A stretch of DNA of 42,527 bases from an uncultured Oscillatoriales cyanobacterium. GTDB lineage: Bacteria > Cyanobacteriota > Cyanobacteriia > Cyanobacteriales > Microcoleaceae. This document shows positions 8,038 to 15,828 of this stretch, piece by piece (position 1 is the stretch's first letter; every line of letters begins with the position of its first letter). The stretch lies in assembly GCA_903893625.1 (NCBI GenBank), contig CAITND010000033.1:1-42527 (forward strand). Direction: 5' to 3'. Made by a program: the position numbers and the translations under genes. The notes under the pieces were generated by a model. That model saw only the letters and a list, made by a program, of their open reading frames with translations. It was not told the origin of the DNA and did not search any database.

Positions 8038-8334
8038 ATGGCAAAGCATGAGGAATGTTGGCAAAAACTCCGTTTTCTTATAGCTTATTCTACAGATGTT
8101 TCAAAAAAAAGTAGAAACGATTTCTCCCTTTTAAATACAGGATTATCCCTAGATTTACCTCTGTTTACTCCCGACCAAGTACAGGAATTAGCCGGACGTT
8201 ATGGACTTTATTTTTCCGATATAGAGATAAAAAATTTAATCAACTCACTAGGAGGACATCCCTACCAAGTACAATTAGCCTTTTATCAGATTCAGAAGGA
8301 AAAAATAACGTTTAATACTTTACTAAATGTCTAA
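8038..8334 (+). pseudogene. AAA_35-type ATPase fragment (C-terminal part)
   Basis: The 98-residue frame matches the C-terminal section of cyanobacterial AAA-like (AAA_35) proteins: WQKLRFLIAYSTDVS, then LDLPLFTPDQVQELAGRYGL, and the conserved SLGGHPYQVQLAFYQI. Walker A and B, which lie upstream in full proteins, are absent, and the frame stops right after the TLL segment where the family normally continues. It is a remnant with both ends lost. Full members often carry winged-helix or CHAT/TIR-like partners and are thought to act in signalling or defence. Confidence 0.65.
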
Positions 8335-8373
8335 TTAACCTCATGAAAAATTTATACCTAATTCATGGATATC

Positions 8374-8847
8374 TTAAAAATATTGAATGATTAAAGGTTT
8401 TTCGGGAATAAATCGAGATTGAAACGGTTCTTTTTTACCCACTCCTTTAAAATTAGAAATATTCACAGCAGTTTCTAAGGGTTTGAGGTCGGTTACTTCC
8501 CAAAAAATAGCACAATTTGGAGAATCATTTGCGGCTGTTGCTGGGCGATATTTCATCCCTTGGGGATGGCGACCTCGGCGCGAGTCCAAATGACCAATAT
8601 ATAATCCTTGCCAGGTTACTTTAGGAATAAAGGAACGATTTTCTTGCAGAGTTGCATAGATAAAAACCTTGACTGCACGATCATTTCGGTCTTGGTCAAG
8701 TTTACGAAAAACTTCAAATTCTTGACTACCAAACGCTACTTTTCCTTCCTGTTCACATACATCTTGACCGGAAAGTAAATGAATTTCAGGTACAGGTACA
8801 AGCAGCGAAAAATTACGGGTGATCAATTTTACGGTAGAATCGTTCAT
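8374..8847 (-). CDS. Conserved hypothetical protein
   Basis: A soluble 157-residue protein when started at ATG 8847, which has AGGG six bases upstream; a TTG at 8862 would add five residues. It is rich in beta-strand-like segments (KVFIYATLQENRSF, TWQGLYIGHLDSRRG) and has no signal peptide, membrane segment or recognised catalytic motif. The paired Arg/His cluster RRGRHPQGMKYRP in the middle is the most distinctive part. It points the same way as the SulP gene upstream, 73 bases away, so it might be the last gene of the persulfide-dioxygenase/rhodanese/SulP operon, but nothing in its sequence ties it to sulfur. Confidence 0.55.
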   Translation of the reverse strand: MNDSTVKLITRNFSLLVPVPEIHLLSGQDVCEQEGKVAFGSQEFEVFRKLDQDRNDRAVKVFIYATLQENRSFIPKVTWQGLYIGHLDSRRGRHPQGMKYRPATAANDSPNCAIFWEVTDLKPLETAVNISNFKGVGKKEPFQSRFIPEKPLIIQYF

Positions 8848-8934
8848 CAGAATCCCTATCAATACAGGATACTTAAATTATCCCATCTTTAGGTAAGAAA
8901 TAACGGGGAACGGTAATATTAAATGAATTAAGGG

Positions 8935-10656
8935 TTAAAGGGAAACCCGTTGAGATAATTCTTTTATGGCTTGGTCTGTACTTAAAAAAGTGCGATCGCG
9001 TCCTAATTTATCGACAAACCCAACTTTTTCTAATTGATCAAAAACCGGGCCTTTAACTTCACAGAGATAAAACTCAATTCCCATCTGGTGTAAATCTTCT
9101 ATCAGACGTTGTAGGGTTTCTAAAGCACTACCATCAATAGAGTTAATTCCACTACAGACTAATAGTAAATATTCAACTTCTTTCTGTTCTGTCACCAGTT
9201 TTAATAAATAGTCTTCTAAATATTTGGTATTGACAAAATACAAACTTTCATCTACTCGCACTGCCAAAATATGGGGGCTAGTTGTCACCGGATGGCGTAA
9301 AATATTGCGAAAATGTTCTGTATTTCCTACCCGTCCCACAATCGCAATATGGGGTTTACTGGTGCGAGCTAAATGTAAAAGCAGAGAAATCAACACCCCA
9401 ATAATAATTCCTTGTTGTGCACTGGTGAACAGAACAGAAACAAACGTACTGCACCAAGTAATAGCATCCAGTTTATTATATTGCCATAGCCGTTTTAGGG
9501 TAGAAAAGTCGAGGAGATTGCCAACGGCTACTAAAATAATCGCGGCTAAACTGGTTTGAGGTAAATAATAGAATAACGGAGTGAAAAGCACAACCGTTAA
9601 CATCAGAAATAACGCTGTAATTACTGATGCTAATCCTGTGTTTGCCCCGGCTGAAAAGTTGACAACGGAACGACTTAACCCCCCAGTTACAGGATAACCT
9701 CCGGTGAATGAGGCGGTTATATTTGAGGCTCCCAGGGCAATTAATTCTTGATTCGCTTCAACTTTTTTTCGTTTTTTACTGGCTAAAAATTGACCCACAG
9801 AAAAGGCTTCCATGAAGCCGACTAAACTAATGGCTAAGGCAGAAGTCCCTAATAATTGAATACTGTTTAAATCAAAATTAGGTAGGGTAAAAGGTGGAAA
9901 TCCTTTCGGGATATCTCCAACCACTTTCACCCCAAAGAATTGATCTAAATGAAATAATCCCACAACTAGGGAACTACCAATCACCAATATTAATGGCCCA
10001 CTTTTGGTAATGGTAATAATCAAAGATTCCCGAATCTTTTTAGATTGGAGATATTTTCCTAAACCCAGATTAAAATATAATAAGATTCCTAAACTGATTA
10101 TCCCTAATGTTAAGGTTATCCCATTGAGATGAGGACTTTCTTTAAAAATAGCTGTAACTGTACTTAAAAAAGATTCCGTTTGAGGAATTTTAATTCCCAA
10201 AAGATGCTTAACTTGGCTAAATCCAATCAGAATTGCTGCCGCACTAATAAACCCAGAAATCACCGCTTGACTGAGGAAATTTGCTACAAATCCTAACCGG
10301 AAAATCCCGATCAAGAGTTCAATAATACCCACCATTAAGGCTAAGGTTAACGCATATCCCCAATATTCCGGCGTGTTTTCTGAAGCGATCGCACTAACGG
10401 CCGTTGCGACCATCAAAGAATCGACCGCTACCGGAGCCACAGACAGCATGGAAGCGGTTCCTAAACACGCATAAACAATCTGAGGAAAAATGCTGGCATA
10501 GAGTCCCACTTCAGGAGGTAAACCTGCCAACATTGCATAGGCCATACCTTGGGGAATTAACAAACTAGCGACAATAATTCCGGCGGTTAAATCTCCGGCT
10601 AAATCTTCTCGTTTGTAATTGCATCCCCAGTTTAAAATTGGAAAATATTCTCTCAT
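8935..10656 (-). CDS. SulP/SLC26 family anion transporter with STAS domain
   Basis: The protein has 573 residues. The membrane part (about 15-430) begins with the family segment AGIIVASLLIPQGMAYAMLAGLPPEVGLYASIFP-type sequence and includes GGYPVTGGLSRSVVN. A C-terminal STAS domain (about 450-565) contains CSGINSIDGSALETLQRL. SulP proteins carry sulfate, bicarbonate and other anions. It lies 10 bases after a rhodanese-DUF2892 gene and in the same operon as a persulfide dioxygenase, so I infer transport of sulfate or sulfite produced by sulfide oxidation. A BicA-like bicarbonate role is the main alternative. Residues alone do not settle direction or substrate. Confidence 0.88.
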   Translation of the reverse strand: MREYFPILNWGCNYKREDLAGDLTAGIIVASLLIPQGMAYAMLAGLPPEVGLYASIFPQIVYACLGTASMLSVAPVAVDSLMVATAVSAIASENTPEYWGYALTLALMVGIIELLIGIFRLGFVANFLSQAVISGFISAAAILIGFSQVKHLLGIKIPQTESFLSTVTAIFKESPHLNGITLTLGIISLGILLYFNLGLGKYLQSKKIRESLIITITKSGPLILVIGSSLVVGLFHLDQFFGVKVVGDIPKGFPPFTLPNFDLNSIQLLGTSALAISLVGFMEAFSVGQFLASKKRKKVEANQELIALGASNITASFTGGYPVTGGLSRSVVNFSAGANTGLASVITALFLMLTVVLFTPLFYYLPQTSLAAIILVAVGNLLDFSTLKRLWQYNKLDAITWCSTFVSVLFTSAQQGIIIGVLISLLLHLARTSKPHIAIVGRVGNTEHFRNILRHPVTTSPHILAVRVDESLYFVNTKYLEDYLLKLVTEQKEVEYLLLVCSGINSIDGSALETLQRLIEDLHQMGIEFYLCEVKGPVFDQLEKVGFVDKLGRDRTFLSTDQAIKELSQRVSL

Positions 10657-10666
10657 TTATCCTCAG

Positions 10667-11260
10667 TTAAAAACGCTGATTATAGGGTAATTTTGCCAAT
10701 AATTGTGCCATAGCGCAAGTATTAGTAATCCCCGCAAACAGCAATCCTGCTCCTACAAATCCACTTAAAAACAGAAACTTTGGAGAAACAAATACTCCGA
10801 GTAAAGTTCCAATTAAAACTAATGATCCAGCAACCATTTGCACCTGGCGCATAATACTAATAGGAGCATTTTTATTAACAATTGTGGAATATCCCGCTTG
10901 TTTCCAAGCGTTTATTCCTCCTTGTAGGTGCATAATTTCTTCAAACCCAGCCGCTAACAATTTTTGAGCCGCTTGACCACTGCGGTTGCTGGTTTGACAG
11001 TAAAGAACAACGGGTTTTGAGCCGTTAACAGGTAAATTTACAGGATCAAAGGTAGATAAGGGTTTTAAAATTGACCCTGGAATATTTTCTCCGGCGTGTT
11101 CAGAAGGTTCACGGACATCAATTAGTGTAATTTGGTCTTGATCCAGCCATTGTTTTAAGGTTTTGGCATCAATAGCTTTCAATCGATCTGTGAGAGAGTT
11201 AATCATATTTTTGAGATTGTAATTGAATCGGGAATAATCAATATTAATGCTTTCGATCAT
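10667..11260 (-). CDS. Rhodanese domain fused to DUF2892 membrane pair
   Basis: The protein has 197 residues. The rhodanese domain (about 28-128) has IDVREPSEH and the active-site loop YCQTSNRS with Cys88, expected to carry a persulfide. Residues about 137-185 form two membrane helices (DUF2892), the architecture of E. coli YgaP. It likely takes sulfane sulfur from glutathione persulfide or a similar carrier at the membrane. It sits between the persulfide dioxygenase (156 bases upstream) and SulP (10 bases downstream), all on one strand. ATG 11260 is used; ATG 11206 (residue 19) is an alternative that would trim a tail of no recognisable function. Neither has a strong ribosome-binding site. 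Confidence 0.88.
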   Translation of the reverse strand: MIESINIDYSRFNYNLKNMINSLTDRLKAIDAKTLKQWLDQDQITLIDVREPSEHAGENIPGSILKPLSTFDPVNLPVNGSKPVVLYCQTSNRSGQAAQKLLAAGFEEIMHLQGGINAWKQAGYSTIVNKNAPISIMRQVQMVAGSLVLIGTLLGVFVSPKFLFLSGFVGAGLLFAGITNTCAMAQLLAKLPYNQRF

Positions 11261-11416
11261 AGCCTGTTAACTGGGGAGAGATCTAAGGCAGATTCAGCCG
11301 AAGTTTTAAACAGGGGAATAGCAGCGATCAAACTAATATTGACTGCTGCTATTTTTCGGAATCCTTTCTGATTTAAGCTGGTGCATTTAAAATTTTGCTT
11401 CACCCCGACCGTAGCT

Positions 11417-12106
11417 TTAGGCTTTATTTCCACAAAGTTGATTAGCAGGAACGGCTTCGGCAATTTTTTTAGGATTGGGTAAATTGAGATTACCCATCAT
11501 TTCAATAAAGCTATCTCGATTATACCCGACAAAACGGGGATTAAATTGTTTTTCTTCGGCAATGGTGGAAACCGTTCGTCCTTTATAGTCATGACCGGGA
11601 TAGACTGCGGTTTGATCGGGAAGGGTAAATAATTTTTGAGTAATATTATCGTAGAGTAACCCGGCATTTCCACTTTGGAAATCGGTGCGTCCACAGCCTC
11701 GAATTAATAAAGAATCCCCGGTTAAAATGCGATCGCCATTGACTAAATAAGCGGCATGACTATCCGTATGTCCCCAGGTTGTGATCGCTTTAATTTTAAC
11801 ATCCCCGATCTCTAGGATTTCTCCATCTTTAATAAAGCGATCAGCACAATTAACAATAGCGTTTTCGGGAACAACTCCCAAACATTTAGTTAGTTGTCGT
11901 AGTTTCCCAGTTCCGGTAACGTGATCCGCGTGAATATGGGTTTCCAAACAATAGCGCAATGTCAGCCCCAACTCTTGCAATAGAGTCAAATCTCGTTCCA
12001 CTTGCTCTAATACGGGATCAACTAAAACCGCCTCTTTGGTGGTTTCGTCTGCAATCAGATAAGTATAGGTACTGGTTTCTGGGTCGAAAAGTTGGCGAAA
12101 GAGCAT
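11417..12106 (-). CDS. Persulfide dioxygenase, ETHE1-like metallo-beta-lactamase fold
   Basis: A 229-residue protein that oxidises glutathione persulfide to sulfite in characterised relatives. Signature HIHADH gives His57, His59, Asp61 and His62; His113 (WGHTDSH) and Asp131 (LTGDSL) complete the metal site. His57, His113 and Asp131 correspond to the mononuclear iron ligands of human ETHE1. The family segment RGCGRTDFQSG is present. There is no fused rhodanese; separate rhodanese genes lie downstream and across the divergent promoter. The start has AAAGGA nine bases upstream. It is divergent from the Rieske gene across 252 bases that hold two AT-rich operator-like sites. It heads the rhodanese-SulP operon. 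Confidence 0.92.
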   Translation of the reverse strand: MLFRQLFDPETSTYTYLIADETTKEAVLVDPVLEQVERDLTLLQELGLTLRYCLETHIHADHVTGTGKLRQLTKCLGVVPENAIVNCADRFIKDGEILEIGDVKIKAITTWGHTDSHAAYLVNGDRILTGDSLLIRGCGRTDFQSGNAGLLYDNITQKLFTLPDQTAVYPGHDYKGRTVSTIAEEKQFNPRFVGYNRDSFIEMMGNLNLPNPKKIAEAVPANQLCGNKA

Positions 12107-12358
12107 GGTTTTTTAATCCTTTAGCGATAGGGATCAGCAATAACACTATTCTACCATATAGTTTTATAAAAATATAGATGTATGAGAAAATCATAAAATA
12201 GCTTGACAACCATATAACTAAATGGCAATATATAAGTACCTGCATATTTATTTTTCAACTTCTAGGACTTACATACGGCTTCAGCCGAGAAAGTACGTCC
12301 AGAAATTCATCCCTCGCAGGTTTCAGCACTTATAAATATAGTCTCTAACTTAAATAGA
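12107..12358. promoter_or_regulatory. Divergent promoter region of persulfide dioxygenase and Rieske genes
   Basis: A plausible plus-strand promoter is TTGACA (12203-12208), a 17-base spacer and CAATAT (12226-12231), or TATATA a few bases later. Two related AT-rich motifs lie here: ACCATATAGTTTTATA (12153-12168), near the minus-strand start side, and AACCATATAACTAAATGG (12208-12225), inside the plus-strand spacer. They match the palindromic site before the sHdr operon at 14/16 and 15/18 positions. A repressor bound there would block the plus-strand promoter directly. The regulator itself is not in the window. Confidence 0.55.
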
Positions 12359-12892
12359 ATGGAAAATATCCTCCCTCTCGAAAGTCCGTCTCTGTCTCGT
12401 CGTCAACTGCTGAATTTTCTGACAGGTGCTGCTGTGGCGGCAACGGCTGGAAGTGTCCTTTATCCCGTTTCTAAATATTTTCTCGGCCCCGTAGAAAGCG
12501 GAGAAGGTGGAGCAATTTTAGCCAAAGATATCTTGGGAAATCCGATTCCTGCCAGCCAAATTTTAGCAGAAGTCCCTGGAAGCCGTGCTTTAGTTGCCGG
12601 GTTAGCTGGAGATCCGACTTATTTAATCGTTGAAGAAAATAGCATCTTAAGTCCGATTGGAATTGTGGATAATTGCACCCATTTAGGTTGTACCTTTCCT
12701 TGGAATCCGGTTGACCAACAATTTCAATGTCCTTGTCATGGTTCCCGTTATAGCGCTGATGGTTCCGTATTGCGAGGGCCGGCACCTTTGCCTTTGAAAT
12801 TAGTTCATGTTGCGATTAAAGATAATCGGATTTGGCTTTCTCCTTGGACAGAATTAGACCCGCGTACAGAAGCAAAACCTTGGTGGGTTTGA
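12359..12892 (+). CDS. Rieske [2Fe-2S] protein, PetC-like, Tat-exported
   Basis: The protein has 177 residues. The N-terminus has the twin-arginine motif SRRQLLNF followed by one hydrophobic helix (about 18-40). Cluster ligands are Cys106 and His108 in CTHLGC and Cys124 and His127 in CPCHGSRY; Cys111 and Cys126 can form the family disulfide. Ser and Tyr near the second box are features of high-potential Rieske centres. The length matches PetC of the cytochrome b6f complex, but no petA or petB is adjacent; the gene instead starts a sulfur-oxidation series. I infer an alternative Rieske subunit that adapts b6f, or a separate carrier, to sulfide-derived electrons. The DUF442 gene follows after 24 bases. 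ATG 12359 has no strong ribosome-binding site. Confidence 0.88.
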   Translation: MENILPLESPSLSRRQLLNFLTGAAVAATAGSVLYPVSKYFLGPVESGEGGAILAKDILGNPIPASQILAEVPGSRALVAGLAGDPTYLIVEENSILSPIGIVDNCTHLGCTFPWNPVDQQFQCPCHGSRYSADGSVLRGPAPLPLKLVHVAIKDNRIWLSPWTELDPRTEAKPWWV

Positions 12893-12916
12893 CAACAATA
12901 ACAACGGCTTAAAATT

Positions 12917-13339
12917 ATGTTTCAAAGTGTGACAGAATCCCTAGCGATTGGGAATTTATCTTCTCCAGAAGAACTGCAAGAAATTGCTCAAAAAGGGTAC
13001 AGTACCTTGATTGATTTATGTACTGCAACCGAAGGCACAAAATTGAATGCTGAGGAGGTTCAAAAACTAGGATTCAATTATATTAGTATTCCGGTTTCTC
13101 CCCAAAACCTCAACTCAGAAGTGTTGAAAACGTTTAGTGAAACGGTAAATACAGCATCTCAACCTGTTTATATCCGTTGTGCATCAGGTTTACGCGCAGG
13201 AGTATTCACCTTGCTAACCTTAGCTGATCAACAAAATTGGACTAAACAGGAATATTTACAACGTCACCAAGAGTTGGGATTAGAACACAAACCGAACTGT
13301 CCAATTAAAGCATTTTCGGAAGAAAATTTCGCAGGTTGA
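12917..13339 (+). CDS. DUF442 (Blh-type) phosphatase-like protein
   Basis: A 140-residue protein of the beta-lactamase-hydrolase-like/DUF442 family, a dual-specificity-phosphatase-like fold. The loop RCASGLRAG contains Cys88 and Arg93, the C-x4-R arrangement of this family; the usual preceding His is Arg here. DUF442 proteins are repeatedly linked to persulfide dioxygenases and rhodaneses in sulfide-detoxification operons, often fused to them. The reaction is unsettled (phosphatase or sulfurtransferase-like). It follows the Rieske gene by 24 bases and is followed by a stem-loop (13361-13413), so it may close that transcript. Confidence 0.8.
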   Translation: MFQSVTESLAIGNLSSPEELQEIAQKGYSTLIDLCTATEGTKLNAEEVQKLGFNYISIPVSPQNLNSEVLKTFSETVNTASQPVYIRCASGLRAGVFTLLTLADQQNWTKQEYLQRHQELGLEHKPNCPIKAFSEENFAG

Positions 13340-13360
13340 AAATCTGAATCAACCTAGAAA

Positions 13361-13413
13361 TAGAGGCAATTTATAAGCAACATTTTGTGGAAGCTTATCA
13401 CAAATTGCCTCTA
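13361..13413 (+). terminator. Long stem-loop after the DUF442 gene
   Basis: TAGAGGCAATTT and ATAAGC on the left pair with GCTTAT and AAATTGCCTCTA on the right. This gives a stem of about 18 bp, with three unpaired bases on the right arm and a 14-base loop. It lies 21 bases after the stop codon and is followed by AAAATGCTTAATTTTT. The stem is strong but the U-run is late, so it could terminate or merely attenuate readthrough into the rhodanese and SQR genes. Confidence 0.55.
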
Positions 13414-13530
13414 AAATGCTTAATTTTTGGGGATTTAATGGATCTGCTGAACCGATTATTTTGATCAAAATCCGGTGATATGCAGTTGAGTCCAAATTGA
13501 TATTTTATGTGGGATACTTTAGGCAAAACT

Positions 13531-13983
13531 ATGCGAAAATTTTTTTTATTATTTTTGCTAATTTGGCTGTTAATTTCTCCAGTATTACTTTTCAAACCTC
13601 TGCCAGTATTAGCAGCAAATTTTAATCCGTCGATCACTGAATTTCTGCAAGGGATTCCGCCCGGATATTACGCCCTGATGAAAATTGAGGATCTCCAAAG
13701 CCTAATGCAAGAGGATGATCCGGTCTTAATTGATGTTCGAGAACCTTCTGAATATGCTGTCGGTCATATTCCGACTGCTATCAATATTCCCTTAAGATCT
13801 TTAACTCAAAATCTCGATAAAATTCCTCAAGATCGTCCGGTCATTCTGTATTGTACAACGGGTTATCGGACAGCAATGGGAGTCATGGCTTTAGAACTAT
13901 TAGGATATCAGAATGTACGCGGATTTCCGCCCAGTATTCAAGGATGGAAAGCAGCAGGACAACCTTTAGAAATAGGGCTTTAA
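13531..13983 (+). CDS. Exported single-domain rhodanese
   Basis: A 150-residue protein. A basic-hydrophobic signal peptide (MRKFF then about 20 hydrophobic residues) ends near VLAA, so the enzyme should act in the periplasm or thylakoid lumen. The rhodanese domain holds IDVREPSEYAVGHIPTAINI and the loop YCTTGYRT with Cys108. ATG 13531 is preferred to ATG 13507 because it starts the signal peptide directly. Single-domain rhodaneses move sulfane sulfur between persulfide carriers. It lies 62 bases before SQR, which releases polysulfide or persulfide at the membrane, so accepting that sulfur is a reasonable inferred role. Confidence 0.85.
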   Translation: MRKFFLLFLLIWLLISPVLLFKPLPVLAANFNPSITEFLQGIPPGYYALMKIEDLQSLMQEDDPVLIDVREPSEYAVGHIPTAINIPLRSLTQNLDKIPQDRPVILYCTTGYRTAMGVMALELLGYQNVRGFPPSIQGWKAAGQPLEIGL

Positions 13984-14045
13984 TCCAGGTCGGATAGACT
14001 ATCTTTTAATCCAAGAATAATCCTTCTCACACAACAACACTAGAC

Positions 14046-15362
14046 ATGATCACTTCAACTGTAGAATCGGCTCAAATCTCGAATGCGATCGCAACTCCAA
14101 CTGTTACCCAAACACGGCATTATCAAATCGTAATTATCGGAGCAGGTGCAGCCGGAATTACTACGGCTTCTCTGCTATTCAATAATAATCATTCTCTCGA
14201 TATTGCCATTATTGATCCTTCCGATAAACACTATTATCAACCGGGTTGGACATTAACCGGAGGCGGTGTATTTCAGATTCAAGATACCGTTAGAAATCAA
14301 CGGGATGTTATTCCTAAAGATGCCACTTGGATTCAAGATAAAGTGATTCACTTAGATCCCGATCAAAATCGGGTTTTAACTCGATCAGGTATCCAGGTTG
14401 AATATGATTATTTAATTGTTTGTCCTGGGATTCAGATTGATTGGCATCTAATTGAAGGACTCAAAGAATCTTTAGGGAAAGAGGGTGTTACAACTAATTA
14501 TTCTCCTCGTTATGCACCCTATACTTGGGAACTAATTCGCAATTTTCAAGGCGGAAATGCTCTATTTACGTTTCCGAATACGCCGATTAAATGTGGTGGT
14601 GCGCCTCAAAAAGTTATGTACATGGCCGATGACATTTTCCGCATTAAATGGGGAGTTCGTCAACGCACAAATGTCATGTTTCTTTCCTCTTTAAATAAGC
14701 TGTTTACTGTGCCTGAATATTCTAATCTTTTAGATAATGTTGTTCAGGAAAGAAATATTCAAGTTAAGTTTCGGCATAACTTAAAAGCCATTAAAGCTGA
14801 AACAAAAACAGCAATTTTTGATATTTTAGATAACAATTGCAACGTTATTGATCAAGTCAGCTATTCCTATGATATGATTCACGTTGCTCCTCCTCAAAGT
14901 GCCCCAGACTTTATTAAACACAGTCCCTTAGCTGTACCTAATAATCTCTATGGTTGGGTTGATGTTAATGCGGATACCCTCCAACATAAGCGATATCCTA
15001 ATATTTTTAGTTTAGGAGATGCCTCATCTTTACCAACCTCTAAAACGTCTGCTGCTATTCGCAAACAAGCACCCGTTGTCGCTAAAAATTTACTTTCTTT
15101 AATGGCATCAAAACCTTTATTAAGTCAATATGATGGTTATACTTGTTGCCCGTTAATTACTGGTTATAACCGAACAATTATGGCAGAATTTAATGGTTAT
15201 AATGGCAAACCCTTATCCAGTTTTCCCCTAAATCCGATCAAGGAACGAGCAATTATGTGGACAATGAAAGTAACTGTTTTACCCTGGATTTATTGGAATC
15301 GAATGCTCAAAGGAGAACGATTTGAGGGGGAGTATATTAAATTCATGCAGTGGAAACCCTAA
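14046..15362 (+). CDS. sqr: Sulfide:quinone oxidoreductase, type II-like
   Basis: A 438-residue flavoprotein that oxidises sulfide and reduces quinone at the membrane. The FAD-binding motif IIGAGAAG is at about 30-37. YYQPGWTLTGGG is typical of the type II (SQOR-like) group, as are Cys183 in IKCGGAPQK and the C-terminal LGDASSLPTSKTSAA. The second redox Cys known in human SQOR (in GDC) is Ala here, as I recall for other bacterial type II enzymes; Cys367 and Cys368 in YTCCPL are other candidates. The C-terminus has amphipathic aromatic stretches suited to membrane attachment. It lies downstream of the exported rhodanese and upstream of the sHdr operon, but a separate promoter precedes the latter. 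Confidence 0.92.
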   Translation: MITSTVESAQISNAIATPTVTQTRHYQIVIIGAGAAGITTASLLFNNNHSLDIAIIDPSDKHYYQPGWTLTGGGVFQIQDTVRNQRDVIPKDATWIQDKVIHLDPDQNRVLTRSGIQVEYDYLIVCPGIQIDWHLIEGLKESLGKEGVTTNYSPRYAPYTWELIRNFQGGNALFTFPNTPIKCGGAPQKVMYMADDIFRIKWGVRQRTNVMFLSSLNKLFTVPEYSNLLDNVVQERNIQVKFRHNLKAIKAETKTAIFDILDNNCNVIDQVSYSYDMIHVAPPQSAPDFIKHSPLAVPNNLYGWVDVNADTLQHKRYPNIFSLGDASSLPTSKTSAAIRKQAPVVAKNLLSLMASKPLLSQYDGYTCCPLITGYNRTIMAEFNGYNGKPLSSFPLNPIKERAIMWTMKVTVLPWIYWNRMLKGERFEGEYIKFMQWKP

Positions 15363-15374
15363 CTGTTCTTTGTC

Positions 15375-15403
15375 GGGTGGGTAAGCCTAAGCATACACAC
15401 CCT
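15375..15403 (+). terminator. Imperfect stem-loop after SQR
   Basis: GGGTGGGT (15375-15382) pairs with ACACACCC (15396-15403) at seven of eight positions, 13 bases after the SQR stop, and is followed by TTTATTTC. A related sequence ending in ACGCACC occurs after the ADO gene at 32445-32471, so this appears to be a recurring cyanobacterial terminator-like repeat. Confidence 0.5.
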
Positions 15404-15749
15404 TTATTTCTATTTCATAGATTTATGAACACTACAAGCGATCTCTTTTTTGCAGATAATTTGTAGTTAAAATTGTTGTGGAAAATCTAACTCAATTACA
15501 AGATTTTTTTGAGATCTTACTATTGACAAAATAACGATATTATAATAAGATTAATTATCGGGTCTCAAAACCGACTTCAGTTGTCAATGATTGATCTGAT
15601 TCGTCTTAAGAAGTGTTCTATTCCTAAAATCATTGTGTAGGAGCAGGTTGATCTTAGTCCCTGGTTATGCCATATCTCATTGATATTGATAAATCTACTC
15701 CTACCTACCTTCACTTCTGAATTAAGTACATTTACCGATTGACTTTTTG

Positions 15750-15779
15750 TATAATCTATATAACCATATAATTATATAG
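15750..15779 (+). promoter_or_regulatory. -10 box and palindromic operator of the sHdr operon
   Basis: A perfect TATAAT (15750-15755) is immediately followed by CTATATAA (15756-15763), eight bases, and TTATATAG (15772-15779), a perfect inverted repeat. ATATAATTATAT (15766-15777) is itself a 12-bp palindrome. Transcription from this -10 would begin inside the palindrome, the usual geometry for a repressor. No good -35 is present at 17 bases, so an activator or the upstream TTGACT (15739-15744) may help. Related motifs occur at 12153, 12208 and 26984. Confidence 0.6.
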
Positions 15780-15828
15780 ATAAAAAACTAATAAGTAGAC
15801 ACGATACTAAAATCGGAGGGGTTGACCA

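Larger units (their letters stand above)
15363..15828 (+). other. 466-base intergenic region before the sHdr operon
   Basis: I find no gene here. Contents in order: an imperfect stem-loop (15375-15403) after SQR; a promoter-like TTGACA (15523-15528), 17 bases, TAAGAT (15546-15551) with an overlapping TATAAT; a stretch without features; then a TATAAT (15750-15755) directly followed by a 24-bp palindrome (15756-15779); and a strong ribosome-binding site GGAGG (15815-15819) for HdrC1. If the first promoter is used, the sHdr mRNA would have a leader of about 270 bases, which could hold a small RNA or leader element. Confidence 0.6.

Noticed and set aside
11257-11463. Minus-strand open frame of 68 codons between the persulfide dioxygenase and rhodanese genes
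   Set aside because: It overlaps the end of the dioxygenase in another frame, has no ribosome-binding site and no protein-like pattern; the gap is more likely untranslated.
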